Positions 44,675 to 53,133 of a stretch of 64,000 bases of DNA are shown here, piece by piece (positions within the stretch are counted from its first letter, which is position 1; every line of letters begins with the position of its first letter). The notes under the pieces are model-generated. The model was not told where the DNA came from and made no database searches. It saw nothing but the letters and a program-made list of their open reading frames with translations. The stretch comes from Clostridia bacterium (GTDB lineage Bacteria > Bacillota > Peptococcia > DRI-13 > SM3-B62). A program made the position numbers and the translations under genes. Location: NCBI GenBank assembly GCA_018432615.1, contig JAHDSQ010000016.1:1-64000 (forward strand), written 5' to 3'.

Positions 44675-45448
44675 TCACCTCCAACGGCTCTTCGCCTGTA
44701 TTTGCAGTTCTGTAAATGTCGCACCGGTTGCCGTAATGGTTATGATATTCGTTCCTTTGCGGAGAATTGGAAAATTCAACTCTTGAAGCAGAGGCAGACC
44801 ATTATGGAGCGTTTCGCCAGTGCTGTCTACCACCTTGGCAGTAACTAAACCGCTGTCGATGACGAGGGTTTCTCCGGCAGACAAAGGCCCGACAATGCGA
44901 AGTTCTTCGTCATTTGTTTTCAATGACACATAGGTTGATGACCCTGACGGAATGATGCCTTTCAAAAGGAAGACAGGCAATGAGTCTGTATTTCCTTTAC
45001 TCCTCGTGACCGTATTTGTACCTTCTTGGGTTAGTGTAAAACTCTCGTCTGTCAAAGCGTAGGCATGTGGGTCGGGACAGACGAAGTTCAAGTCAAATGC
45101 ACCTGCCGAGCGAATAAGTCGTTCACAATTCACGGCATCCTGCAGTCTCGCTGTGAAATAGCGGTCGGGGACATCGTCAAACACAAGCTGTTTCAGCCCT
45201 TTTTGGGGATCTAACCACTCGGCAAGGCCGTCTAACACTCCAACCAGAGAAGCGAGATTGTACATTGGAGCAATATTACAGCTCACAGTTATGACCCGCT
45301 CTGCGCTATCACTGCCAAAGTCTGCCACACCTGGCTTGCCGGGTATGGAAACAAAGGAATTACGCAAGGGAGGCGAAGCCTGCCAAGAGGTCAGACGAGC
45401 CTTGACGTTCATGCTTTGTGATGAAATTCCGTTGAAAATAAAGCCCAT
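44675..45448 (-). CDS. Distal tail protein (Dit family)
   Basis: A protein of 257 residues. The beginning (MGFIFNGISSQSMNVKA, then VSIPGKPG) and QLVFDDVPDRYFTARLQD are typical of the siphovirus Dit / phage tail family (SPP1 gp19.1-like). Dit forms the hub between the tail tube and the tip. It is adjacent to the tape measure gene, as usual. Complete. Confidence 0.88.
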   Translation of the reverse strand: MGFIFNGISSQSMNVKARLTSWQASPPLRNSFVSIPGKPGVADFGSDSAERVITVSCNIAPMYNLASLVGVLDGLAEWLDPQKGLKQLVFDDVPDRYFTARLQDAVNCERLIRSAGAFDLNFVCPDPHAYALTDESFTLTQEGTNTVTRSKGNTDSLPVFLLKGIIPSGSSTYVSLKTNDEELRIVGPLSAGETLVIDSGLVTAKVVDSTGETLHNGLPLLQELNFPILRKGTNIITITATGATFTELQIQAKSRWR

Positions 45449-45460
45449 GCCAACACCTCC

Positions 45461-47929
45461 TTATGCCGGGCTAAACCGTCCCTGCGCCCGCGAGCCGGTC
45501 TGCATCAGGTTATAAAGTTCCTGTGATATTCTGCGGATGTCATCCTCGCTGCGGACAATCATCTGCTGTATGTTGATGAGCGAAGGCATACCTGATACCG
45601 CCAAGCCGCCATGAATTCCTGTCACATCACCCATATTTATGCCAGGCGTATCAAAAGAGGTGGGGATAGCGTTCTGCATATCTTCTGCGACTTCATCCAT
45701 CGCCCGTTCGAAGCCTACACCGATACCTTGACCCATGTTCTCGCCAAGTCCGGCAAATAAGGTAGAGGGAGAGTGGATACCGAAGAAGTTTTTGATGCCG
45801 TCGACGATCCCTCCGAAGAAACCGGAGATTTTACCCCAAATCCAATCGGCGACATTTGAAATACCCTGCCACAGACCCTTGATTAGGTCGCTACCGACTT
45901 GCACGATTTTACCGATGTTACCGGTGAATCCTTTTACGATGGCGGTAATAATCTGGGGTACCGCTTTTACGATTTCCACGATGATGGTTGGCAGGTTCTT
46001 TATCAAGGACACGAAAAGCCGGATACCCGCCGCCACAAGCTGCGGAATACTCCCGATAATTGCCGTAATAATGGACGATATGATTTGTGGTATCGCCGCC
46101 ACGATAGCTGTAATAATCTGTGGTAGATTTTGAACCAACGATACTAAAAGCTGAATCCCTGCGTCAATAAGATGTGGAATAGATCCGAGGATCGCTGTAA
46201 TTAAACCCTCGATAATTTGTGGTATTGCCGCCACAATTGCTGTGATGATTTCAGGCAAGGCATCTACTAAAGACACGAGAAGTTGAATTCCAGCATCAAT
46301 AATTTGCGGAATAGCCCCAATGATAAAATCTACAATGCCGAGGATAATTGCTGGCAGAGCAGCGATCAATTGAGGTAGTGCATCCAGGATGCCCTGTGCT
46401 AATCCGAGAATCAGTTGAAGGGCGGCATCAAGTATCATAGGCAGGCTTTCAATTAAGCCTTGAACAATTGTGATCACAGCGTTCACTGCTGCCGGTATCA
46501 ACTGTGGAAGTGCATCGGCGATGCCTGTGACGAGAGTGCTTACTAATTGAACCGCTGCATCAATAAGTAATGGAAGGTTATCAATCAGCGCACCCACAAT
46601 GGTCATAACGGCATCCACGGCGGCGGGGATGAGTTCGGGCAAAAGCGTTAAAATCGTTGTCAGCACCTGTGTGAAAAGATCGACTACCGTAGAGAGCAGA
46701 GTCGGAAGCAAATCACCGATTGCCTGTAGTATCCCGTCGAGGGCAGGCGGCAATGCCCTTACGATATTCTCAATAACTGGAACAATGTTTTTCACGACGT
46801 TCTGGAACGCTTCAACCACATTATTAATCAAAAGTCCGACATCAGCATTGGCATTACCCAACCCTGCCATCAAGTTTCCTATAGCCGATTGCATCCCCGC
46901 CATAGAGCCAGCTATTGTTTCCGTGGCTTCCAAAGCGGTCGTTCCTGTGATTCCCATTTCGGTCTGAATGACATGGATCGCTTCCGTCAAATCGGAAAAT
47001 GAAGAGAGGTCGTATTTAATGCCGGATATTTTTTCGGCATCAGCCAAGAGTCGCTCCATTTCAGATTTTGTGCCGCCATAGCCCAGCTTCAGATTATCGA
47101 GCATAGTATAGTTTTGCTTGGCAAAACCCTGATAGGCTGTCTGAATAGCTGACAGATCCGTCCCCATTTTATTGGCATTATCAGCCATATCAGTAATCGC
47201 CATATCCGCAACCTGCGCTGCCTTTGCGGTATCACCGCCGAGGGACTGAATAAGACTTGCCGAAAAGCCCGTGACGGTTTCCATATATTCGTTGGCGGAC
47301 ATACCGGCGGTCTTGAAAGCATTTTCAGCATACTTTTGAACAGACTGCGACGCTTCACCAAAGAGTGTATCAACACCGCCGACCAGTTGTTCGTAGTCCG
47401 CATAGGCGGATATGACTTCTTTGCCAAGTTTGACGGCAGCGGCTCCGGCTGCAACAGCCACCGCGCCCATTGCCACGCCGATGCCTTTGAGGATACCGCC
47501 CAGTTTCTCGAACTTTCCACCAGACTTTTCTGCGCTGTCAGCAGCGTCCTCAAGTTCCTCACCAAGGTCGTCGGCTTCTTCCGCGGATTCTTCTAATTCA
47601 CGCTCCATGTTGTTAAGTTCTGCGTTGGCATTATTGAGGGCAATCTGCCAGTTTTGAGTACGGCGATCATTTTCACCAAAGCTTTCGGATGCATTTCGAA
47701 GAGCGGCTTCAAGGGTGGATATTTTCTCCTTTTGGGCAGCGATTGCTTTATTGAGGACTTCGTTACGGGCAGCAGTAGCCGCTATGGATTTGTCCTGTTT
47801 GTCGAATTCGCTCGTTACCAGCTTCATTTCGCTACCGAGCACTTTGAATGACTGGTTTATATCACGCAATGCGTTTTTAAATTCCTTTTCGCCCTCGACG
47901 CCTATTTTTAACCCAAAATTGTCAGCCAC
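45461..47929 (-). CDS. Phage tail tape measure protein
   Basis: A protein of 822 residues. N-terminal coiled coil (about 5-140), then a TP901-type tape measure core (about 180-370: GVDTLFGEASQSVQKYAENA, GMSANEYMETVTGFSASL). The middle (about 400-680) is a hydrophobic repeat array with a period of about 40-45 residues containing IPQIIDAGIQLLVSLVDALP-type units. It sets tail length; 822 residues suggests a siphovirus tail of roughly 120 nm. The C-terminus is a short alpha-helical/GIHSPS segment. Confidence 0.92.
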   Translation of the reverse strand: MADNFGLKIGVEGEKEFKNALRDINQSFKVLGSEMKLVTSEFDKQDKSIAATAARNEVLNKAIAAQKEKISTLEAALRNASESFGENDRRTQNWQIALNNANAELNNMERELEESAEEADDLGEELEDAADSAEKSGGKFEKLGGILKGIGVAMGAVAVAAGAAAVKLGKEVISAYADYEQLVGGVDTLFGEASQSVQKYAENAFKTAGMSANEYMETVTGFSASLIQSLGGDTAKAAQVADMAITDMADNANKMGTDLSAIQTAYQGFAKQNYTMLDNLKLGYGGTKSEMERLLADAEKISGIKYDLSSFSDLTEAIHVIQTEMGITGTTALEATETIAGSMAGMQSAIGNLMAGLGNANADVGLLINNVVEAFQNVVKNIVPVIENIVRALPPALDGILQAIGDLLPTLLSTVVDLFTQVLTTILTLLPELIPAAVDAVMTIVGALIDNLPLLIDAAVQLVSTLVTGIADALPQLIPAAVNAVITIVQGLIESLPMILDAALQLILGLAQGILDALPQLIAALPAIILGIVDFIIGAIPQIIDAGIQLLVSLVDALPEIITAIVAAIPQIIEGLITAILGSIPHLIDAGIQLLVSLVQNLPQIITAIVAAIPQIISSIITAIIGSIPQLVAAGIRLFVSLIKNLPTIIVEIVKAVPQIITAIVKGFTGNIGKIVQVGSDLIKGLWQGISNVADWIWGKISGFFGGIVDGIKNFFGIHSPSTLFAGLGENMGQGIGVGFERAMDEVAEDMQNAIPTSFDTPGINMGDVTGIHGGLAVSGMPSLINIQQMIVRSEDDIRRISQELYNLMQTGSRAQGRFSPA
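45930..46700 (-). repeat. Tandem repeats inside the tape measure gene
   Basis: At least six related units of about 125-135 bases encode the pattern AAIPQII then LI-AGIQLLVSLV-LPQIITA. Units are similar but not identical, so they arose by old duplication. Copy number would change tail length and hydrophobicity. Confidence 0.6.
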
Positions 47930-47954
47930 TTAAAACACCTCCCTCCGTAAAAAA

Positions 47955-48529
47955 TCAGATGCCATCTGGAATGACATCTTCAATAAACAGTTCGCGCTTT
48001 GGCTTGACCATTCCAAGGAACTGGCGATGGCATTCCCATAGGTCCAGCAATTGTCCAATTGGGGTAAGCCACGTTTCCTCTTCGGAGCGATTCAGATGAA
48101 CCGTACCGTAATATAAAAGTCGGGTAAACAACTCATCGTCGCTTACCCGACCTCGGCGTTTTTTGACTCACTATACTCGCTTTCGATGTTACGAGCCGTT
48201 CCTTTAAACATCGCCTCAGTAATTGCCGACTTATATACCGCCAGTTCAAGTGGCGAGGTGAGCAATTCCACTTCTTCCTCGGTCAGCAAATCTTTTGGTT
48301 TTTCCTTGTTTCGCAGGTTGTGGATGAGGATGGACTGGTTGGCAAGGAGCGTAATCAGCCAAATAATCTCATCCAGAGCCATCTCGAAGTTTTCTGACCT
48401 CATTAACTTCTCTCCCAAGTTGTCCAGCCCGCCGTATCGTTTGGCGATTTCCTTTGTGGCGCGAGTGGATAAAATCAGCTCATATTCTTTGTCGCCGATT
48501 TTGATAACGGCGCTTCGTTCGTTATCCAT
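47955..48529 (-). CDS. Tail assembly chaperone, frameshifted GT product
   Basis: A -1 shift at the heptamer A-AAA-AAC (48158-48164 on the plus coordinates) takes translation from the G frame into an open frame with no start of its own. The fusion would be 191 residues: 124 of G plus 67 of T (RRGRVSDDELFTRLLYYG to ELFIEDVIPDGI). A six-base spacer and a perfect 9-bp stem-loop follow the heptamer. Position between the major tail protein and tape measure genes is the classic G/GT locus of siphoviruses, where the fusion coats the tape measure protein during tail assembly. Confidence 0.85.
48119..48164 (-). promoter_or_regulatory. Programmed -1 frameshift signal
   Basis: Reading the minus strand: slippery AAAAAAC in the phase A-AAA-AAC (48164-48158), spacer GCCGAG (6 bases), then a stem GTCGGGTAA / TTACCCGAC (48151-48143 with 48127-48119, loop of 15). 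The G stop codon TAA lies in the 5' arm of the stem. All three parts of a canonical signal are present. Confidence 0.85.
48143..48529 (-). CDS. Tail assembly chaperone G (unshifted product)
   Basis: A protein of 128 residues. N-terminal beta strand (AVIKIGDKEYELILST) then helices with RYGGLDNLGEKL and EMALDEIIWLITLLANQ, the pattern of tail assembly chaperones of Gram-positive siphoviruses. It ends at TAA four codons after the slippery site. It would be the abundant form, with the GT fusion as a minor form. Start ATG 48529 lies next to the end of the major tail protein gene. Confidence 0.85.
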   Translation of the reverse strand: MDNERSAVIKIGDKEYELILSTRATKEIAKRYGGLDNLGEKLMRSENFEMALDEIIWLITLLANQSILIHNLRNKEKPKDLLTEEEVELLTSPLELAVYKSAITEAMFKGTARNIESEYSESKNAEVG

Positions 48530-48532
48530 GCA

Positions 48533-49132
48533 TTAAACCTCCAAATCCGTGTCAAATTCAGGTTCGTATACTTCCGTATACCAATCACTGGTCACAACCG
48601 GTAGTACATCCACATCATCTTCGTTAACTTCCGCTTTCCATGGATGACGACCATTACCGTCCGGTTTATTGCGTCGGGAAACAGTGCCTTCAATACTTGG
48701 CGTTGAAAAGGTGATACTATCACCCTTGGTGGCAAGATTGGTGGACGGAATGCCGAACTTGACGCGGTAAAGCCAGAAGTAGCGATACTTACCATTCGCT
48801 TTTTTCGCTCGAAATCCAATAGCGACAGGCTCGCCACCATCCTCTGAAGCAGAGATAAGAACACCGTTTTCATCTGTGGTCGCGCCCGTCAGTTTTGCGG
48901 CGACGGTTTTACCAATGTCGTCCACACCAAGGGTCAGTTTGCCGTTCTTGAATTCCTTGATAATTTCGGCGGCACCGTCATCCGCCCAAAGTGTCGCTTC
49001 CGCAAGTTCGATTGATAGTTCAGCTGAGATTGCCTTTGCTAGCATTACCGGAGCGCCGTAGGTTTCGTAACCCGTAGTAGGCGCTTCGGTGATTGGTGCG
49101 TAGTAGAGTTTATCAAGCCCAATTGTAGCCAT
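48533..49132 (-). CDS. Major tail protein
   Basis: A protein of 199 residues. MATIGLDKLYYAPITEAPTT followed by ETYGAPVMLAKAISAEL and LTLGVDDIG, with acidic C-terminus, match the phi13-type major tail tube protein of Gram-positive siphoviruses. CGGAGGAA precedes the ATG at 49132; the longer frame has no support. It polymerises into the tail tube. Confidence 0.88.
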   Translation of the reverse strand: MATIGLDKLYYAPITEAPTTGYETYGAPVMLAKAISAELSIELAEATLWADDGAAEIIKEFKNGKLTLGVDDIGKTVAAKLTGATTDENGVLISASEDGGEPVAIGFRAKKANGKYRYFWLYRVKFGIPSTNLATKGDSITFSTPSIEGTVSRRNKPDGNGRHPWKAEVNEDDVDVLPVVTSDWYTEVYEPEFDTDLEV

Positions 49133-49133
49133 G

Positions 49134-49478
49134 TTAAATTTCCTCCGTTTCGTATTCTTTCGCCACATCGATGGCGTAGTGGTGATAGCCGGTGTCATCC
49201 TCGTGCCCGATATACCGGCGGTCGGTAATAACAAAATCAGCTTGGAGGAGCATCCTCACAAGCTGATTCTTTCTTTGTAAATAGTTGTTTTTACTGAACA
49301 GCGAGATTCTGACTTCGCTTACATCCGCCAGCGGCTTATTATCTCCGTAAACGGCAAAGGTGTCAGTAAGCGGGGTCAGTACCAGGTATTCATCAGGAGG
49401 TATTCCGCTGAAGACGCCTGTTTCGACAGAGATATTTGCGGTTTCAAACAGTGTGTTCAGTTCAGATAATATGCTCAT
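49134..49478 (-). CDS. Tail completion / terminator-type protein
   Basis: A protein of 114 residues, alpha/beta, with VYGDNKPLADVSEVRISLFSK in the centre. Sequence and place between the HK97 gp10-like gene and the major tail protein match the tail completion proteins of HK97-type phages. It overlaps the previous gene by 4 bases. Confidence 0.7.
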   Translation of the reverse strand: MSILSELNTLFETANISVETGVFSGIPPDEYLVLTPLTDTFAVYGDNKPLADVSEVRISLFSKNNYLQRKNQLVRMLLQADFVITDRRYIGHEDDTGYHHYAIDVAKEYETEEI

Positions 49479-49906
49479 AGCTTCTCAATCTCACTTTCCA
49501 GCTTATTGGTCATAGCCTCAATGCAAGCACCTCTTGATCTGCTTTTGGCAGGTTTCAGAAAAGGCTTCGGAGGCTGTCCATGTTTTCCGTATTCGAGGAT
49601 GTTGGCAAGTTTGGCATTGCTGCCGCCGTCAGAGCGCGGCTCTGCAAAGCCTATTTTCACGTTGAAATTACCATCTCTGTCTTGCTTCGCCGGAGATACA
49701 CCAAGCGCAGATTCAAGTTCTCCGGTGGAGTGGCTTTTAACCTTTGTGTTTTTACCGACCACAGAAGAAAGATTGCTTTTTACCTTGTCATATACGACTT
49801 CAGCACCGGCTTCAAGAACCTTCGGTATAATCTCATCGGTCTTTTCAGCCAACCTTGACACTTTGAGCAGGAATTCCTCCGGCATCTTGAAATCGACCTT
49901 AGCCAT
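49475..49906 (-). CDS. HK97 gp10-like head-tail protein
   Basis: A protein of 143 residues. Helical N-terminus, then ALGVSPAKQDRDGNFNVKIGF and a basic C-terminus with YGKHGQPPKPFLKPA, the typical HK97-gp10_like pattern. It takes part in head-tail joining. Start overlaps the head closure gene by 8 bases. Confidence 0.8.
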   Translation of the reverse strand: MAKVDFKMPEEFLLKVSRLAEKTDEIIPKVLEAGAEVVYDKVKSNLSSVVGKNTKVKSHSTGELESALGVSPAKQDRDGNFNVKIGFAEPRSDGGSNAKLANILEYGKHGQPPKPFLKPAKSRSRGACIEAMTNKLESEIEKL

Positions 49907-50225
49907 CAGCGCTCACCGCCAATACTTCAAGATACATTCCTCGGCCCTTTACATTTTCAACCGAGTATATGTTGTAGCGTTTGCCCTCGCAGACGATAAC
50001 ATGGCGGTTGTGAAGAGCAAGTCCGGGAATCGTGCGGAGACGGAACAAGGCATTCACTTCATCTGATCGCGCCATGTTACGCCACTTTTCCGTAGAGTTT
50101 TTCTGCTCAAAATATGCCCTGACTGACGCAAGAGCAGTATCACCATGACTAACAAAACCGTCAGCATCCTTCGTGGGGTCGGTTGAGATAATATCGATGA
50201 ATGTGTTTATTTTTCCAAAACTCAT
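49899..50225 (-). CDS. Phage head closure protein
   Basis: A protein of 108 residues. ASVRAYFEQKNSTEKWRNMA and HNRHVIVCEGKRYNIYSVEN fit the SPP1 gp16 / lambda FII-like head closure (head-tail adaptor) family. It plugs the portal after packaging. Start MSFGKINTFI at 50225 is placed 3 bases after the upstream stop. Confidence 0.8.
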   Translation of the reverse strand: MSFGKINTFIDIISTDPTKDADGFVSHGDTALASVRAYFEQKNSTEKWRNMARSDEVNALFRLRTIPGLALHNRHVIVCEGKRYNIYSVENVKGRGMYLEVLAVSADG

Positions 50226-50227
50226 GC

Positions 50228-50536
50228 TCACACCTTCCAATCCCGGTCAAGTTTAAGAAGAAGGTTGACCGTATTCCATACCTGCTGTCCGGCCTGAACG
50301 TTGTCGGCGAAAAAGCCGCCGGTGCTGCCGTCCCGGCTCTCATAAAAATGGGACGACAGCATAATGACGGCCTGCTCTGTGGTAGGCGGCATAGGATGGT
50401 CCTTGTAGAATTTCTCCGGAAGGTGCTGATAGCTTTCGGCATAGGATACGGCGGCGGTGATGTACATCTGCAGGAGTTCATCGTCCGCCGTATGCTCAAG
50501 AATAAGATTTGCCTTTACTTTTTCAATCAGCGTCAT
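50228..50536 (-). CDS. Head-tail connector protein (gp6-like)
   Basis: A protein of 102 residues. VKANLILEHTADDELLQMYITAA and YKDHPMPPTTEQAVIMLSSHFY are typical of the phage gp6-like connector family that binds the portal. Helical, with no other motif. Confidence 0.8.
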   Translation of the reverse strand: MTLIEKVKANLILEHTADDELLQMYITAAVSYAESYQHLPEKFYKDHPMPPTTEQAVIMLSSHFYESRDGSTGGFFADNVQAGQQVWNTVNLLLKLDRDWKV

Positions 50537-50554
50537 TCCGCCACCGTCCTTTCC

Positions 50555-51178
50555 TTATTCTTCTGTTTCCAGTTCCGCGATGACAACAGTGAATGTGGCT
50601 TCGGGATAACCGGATGACCAGAGAGTGAACGACTTCGGCTGATTTACGATTTCGTCGCACTTCAGCCACATCACAATATCTCCGGCCTGCCCGCCGACAG
50701 CAGCAGCTTCATCTGCATCGGCTGAGGTCAGCTGACTACCGTTATACTTAACTGCCGTGATGGCAGGAAGTCCTGTGGTTATGAGGATGGCAACCCATTT
50801 GTGGGTTCCTTGTGCGGGGGTCGAGCTTTCATACGCAATTAGCCCGTCAACCGGAACAGTGACTGTAATGACATTGTCCTCGATAGTGATGGATTCGACT
50901 TTGTCTTGATTGGCTGTCATATCTTCGCTCAGAGCAGTGGTGACATTAGCAACTGAGACATTCCATGTATCGGGTTTCATCAGTCCTGTGTCCTTCAGTT
51001 TCAAAAGCAGCGCGTTGAGGTCGTCCTTGAGTCCGGCAACATTTGTAGCAGTACTTGCGGCTTGATTCGGTGCAGAAGGAAGCCCCGTTATCGAGGCTCC
51101 CTCCCTAATTTCCAACGTTCCGCCGATAACGGTTTTTTCACCGCTTTGCTCGGTATAGTTCTTTGTGTTGTAACCCAT
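50555..51178 (-). CDS. Head fibre-like decoration protein
   Basis: A protein of 207 residues. Residues 18-65 (GGTLEIREGASITGLPSA, then NVAGLKDDLNALLLKLKD) match the head fibre pattern found right after major capsid genes in Gram-positive phages. The C-terminal half is an all-beta domain (FTLWSSGYPEATFTVVI). A surface decoration role is likely. AGGTGCG precedes the ATG. Confidence 0.65.
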   Translation of the reverse strand: MGYNTKNYTEQSGEKTVIGGTLEIREGASITGLPSAPNQAASTATNVAGLKDDLNALLLKLKDTGLMKPDTWNVSVANVTTALSEDMTANQDKVESITIEDNVITVTVPVDGLIAYESSTPAQGTHKWVAILITTGLPAITAVKYNGSQLTSADADEAAAVGGQAGDIVMWLKCDEIVNQPKSFTLWSSGYPEATFTVVIAELETEE

Positions 51179-51190
51179 GTCGCACCTCCG

Positions 51191-52390
51191 TTACGCTTTT
51201 TGCTGGAGAGCCTTGATGGCCTCCGGCAGAATCAATTTTCCGTCCACACGCTGAGTGGCCATAAAGCCTACCTGACCTGTAGTAGCGAAAAGCTCGTTCA
51301 AACGCTTGAAGGAGCGCCCCTGTCTATCGGCAATCCAATAATACTTGAAATCGCCGAAAGCGATGGTCTTAGCACCGGCTTCAATTGTCGGTACATATGC
51401 AGACGTGTAGACGGGACGGTTTAGGATGGTATCGGGAGTGCCTGCGGTCAGTGAAGGCTGCCACAGATATTGCCCCTGTCCGTCCTTCAGCTTACGAATC
51501 GCCTTAACCGTGGAGTCGTTCATCACGAACACAGCCTTTTTGCGGTAAGGAGATTTCAAGGAATAGAACAGGTCGATAACTTCATCAACAGTTATTGCGG
51601 TAGCGCCTGAGGTAGTGACTCCAAGTTGTGCGCCACCTGTTGCAGCGAAAATACCTGTAGGCTTACCGGAACCGTCGCCCACAAAGAAGGCTTCTTCTTC
51701 CTTAGATCCGATACGGCGGGCAAATTCAGTGCTGATATAGCTCGGTAGATCAAAGACCGAATCGTTGAGCAGTTCATCAGACACCTTAATGAAGGTACCA
51801 AGTTTGTATGCTCCGATAGAGGTCTGACCGAAAACCTCATCGGTATCAGGATAGAGTTCTTCTTCGTCCAGCCATGAGGCAGTACCGTGTGTAGTGACTA
51901 CCGGGATTTTGCGGTCACCGCTGGAGGTCTGAATGATTTTTGCCAGCTTACGGAAAATATTTTCTTCCTCCAAAGACTGTACGAGTGTGCGTTCAAACTC
52001 ATCCGGTACAAGGTAGCCGCCCTCGCTGTCTTCTCCGACTTCCAAAGCGTTTCTAATATCATAATGCGGATTTTTAGAGCGCATCACGTTCCAGAACGCC
52101 TTTTTGTATTCATCTGAAGCTCTCCCTGTTTTGGTATCAGCACCGGGAACGGCGGGTTTTGCTGTTAGAGGTGTGTTCAGTGGCTTTGATAGCTCACGAT
52201 CAAGGGCTTCCTGTTTCTCAAGTCGTTCAATTTCCTTACCAAGAGCTACTACATCGGCTTCCAATTTGTCGTAGGTAGCGGTATCTTCAGCGGAAACCAT
52301 GCCGTCCGTACCGCGTTTGGCGTCGAGGAAAGCTTTAGCAGCTTCCCATGCTTTTGCGCGCTTTTCGCGCAGTTCAAGAATTTTACTCAT
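51191..52390 (-). CDS. Major capsid protein, HK97 fold
   Basis: A protein of 399 residues. N-terminal 90 residues are coiled coil (delta scaffolding domain) followed by a linker. The mature capsid part has GGYLVPDEFERTLVQSLEEEN, AKIIQTSSGDRKIPV and YVPTIEAGAKTIAFGDFKYYWIADR, hallmarks of the HK97 family. Probably cleaved by the adjacent ClpP-type protease. AGGAGGAA precedes the ATG. Confidence 0.95.
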   Translation of the reverse strand: MSKILELREKRAKAWEAAKAFLDAKRGTDGMVSAEDTATYDKLEADVVALGKEIERLEKQEALDRELSKPLNTPLTAKPAVPGADTKTGRASDEYKKAFWNVMRSKNPHYDIRNALEVGEDSEGGYLVPDEFERTLVQSLEEENIFRKLAKIIQTSSGDRKIPVVTTHGTASWLDEEELYPDTDEVFGQTSIGAYKLGTFIKVSDELLNDSVFDLPSYISTEFARRIGSKEEEAFFVGDGSGKPTGIFAATGGAQLGVTTSGATAITVDEVIDLFYSLKSPYRKKAVFVMNDSTVKAIRKLKDGQGQYLWQPSLTAGTPDTILNRPVYTSAYVPTIEAGAKTIAFGDFKYYWIADRQGRSFKRLNELFATTGQVGFMATQRVDGKLILPEAIKALQQKA

Positions 52391-52410
52391 GTGTTTTTCC
52401 TCCTCAAAAT

Positions 52411-53133
52411 TTAGTGTTGAAGTAAAGAAAGCCGCTTCTCAAGCCATTCCGCAGGAGTAGCTTTGGCGACATCAATAGGGGTACTGGTTTTCTGTTTTGA
52501 CAATTTGGGTTTAACCTTGTCAAGTAAAGAGTTTGTTACAGCCCGACGGCTGAAAGCGAATGTCACATCCTCTGCTTGAACACGCTTTTTCTCATCCTCC
52601 AAAATTCCGTCTGCAAACCCAAGTTCTATGGCTTTGTTGGCGTTTAGCCAAGTTTCGGCATCCATAAGGTGGGAGAGTTTTGCTCGTGATTGCCCGGTTT
52701 TCATTTCATAGGCATTGATGATGCTTTCCTTCACCTCCGAGAGCATTGCAATGGCTTTCTGCATTTCCTCACTGTCGCCGATCGCGATAGTCAGTGGATT
52801 GTGTACCATCATGAGAGCGGTAGGGGCCATTAGCACAGTTGTTCCCGCCATCGCAATAACGCTCGCTGCTGATGCGGCAATACCGTCAATCTTGACTGTG
52901 ACCTTGCCTTTGTAGTCCATGAGCATGGCATAAATCTGACTAGCGGCAATACAGTCACCGCCCGGAGAGTTGAGCCAAATAACAATGTCACCCTCACCGG
53001 CATTCAAATCTGCTTTGAAAGCCTTAGGGGTGACATCATCGTCAAACCATGATTCTTCTGCAATCACACCGTCAAGGTAGAGCGTTCGTGTGCCGGATTC
53101 CTCATCCCACACCCAGTTCCAGAATTTCTTCAT
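52411..53133 (-). CDS. ClpP-like head maturation protease
   Basis: A protein of 240 residues. ClpP fold: IVIWLNSPGGD (about 50-60), the catalytic Ser within DGIAASAASVIAMAG (about 83-97), and MMVHNP with the catalytic His (about 108-113). Phage versions remove the scaffold domain of the capsid protein. Overlaps the portal gene by 4 bases; the capsid gene follows. Confidence 0.92.
   Translation of the reverse strand: MKKFWNWVWDEESGTRTLYLDGVIAEESWFDDDVTPKAFKADLNAGEGDIVIWLNSPGGDCIAASQIYAMLMDYKGKVTVKIDGIAASAASVIAMAGTTVLMAPTALMMVHNPLTIAIGDSEEMQKAIAMLSEVKESIINAYEMKTGQSRAKLSHLMDAETWLNANKAIELGFADGILEDEKKRVQAEDVTFAFSRRAVTNSLLDKVKPKLSKQKTSTPIDVAKATPAEWLEKRLSLLQH

Noticed and set aside
46599-46967. Plus-strand frame of 122 codons in the tape measure gene
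   Set aside because: A by-product of the hydrophobic repeat coding on the minus strand; no ribosome binding site.
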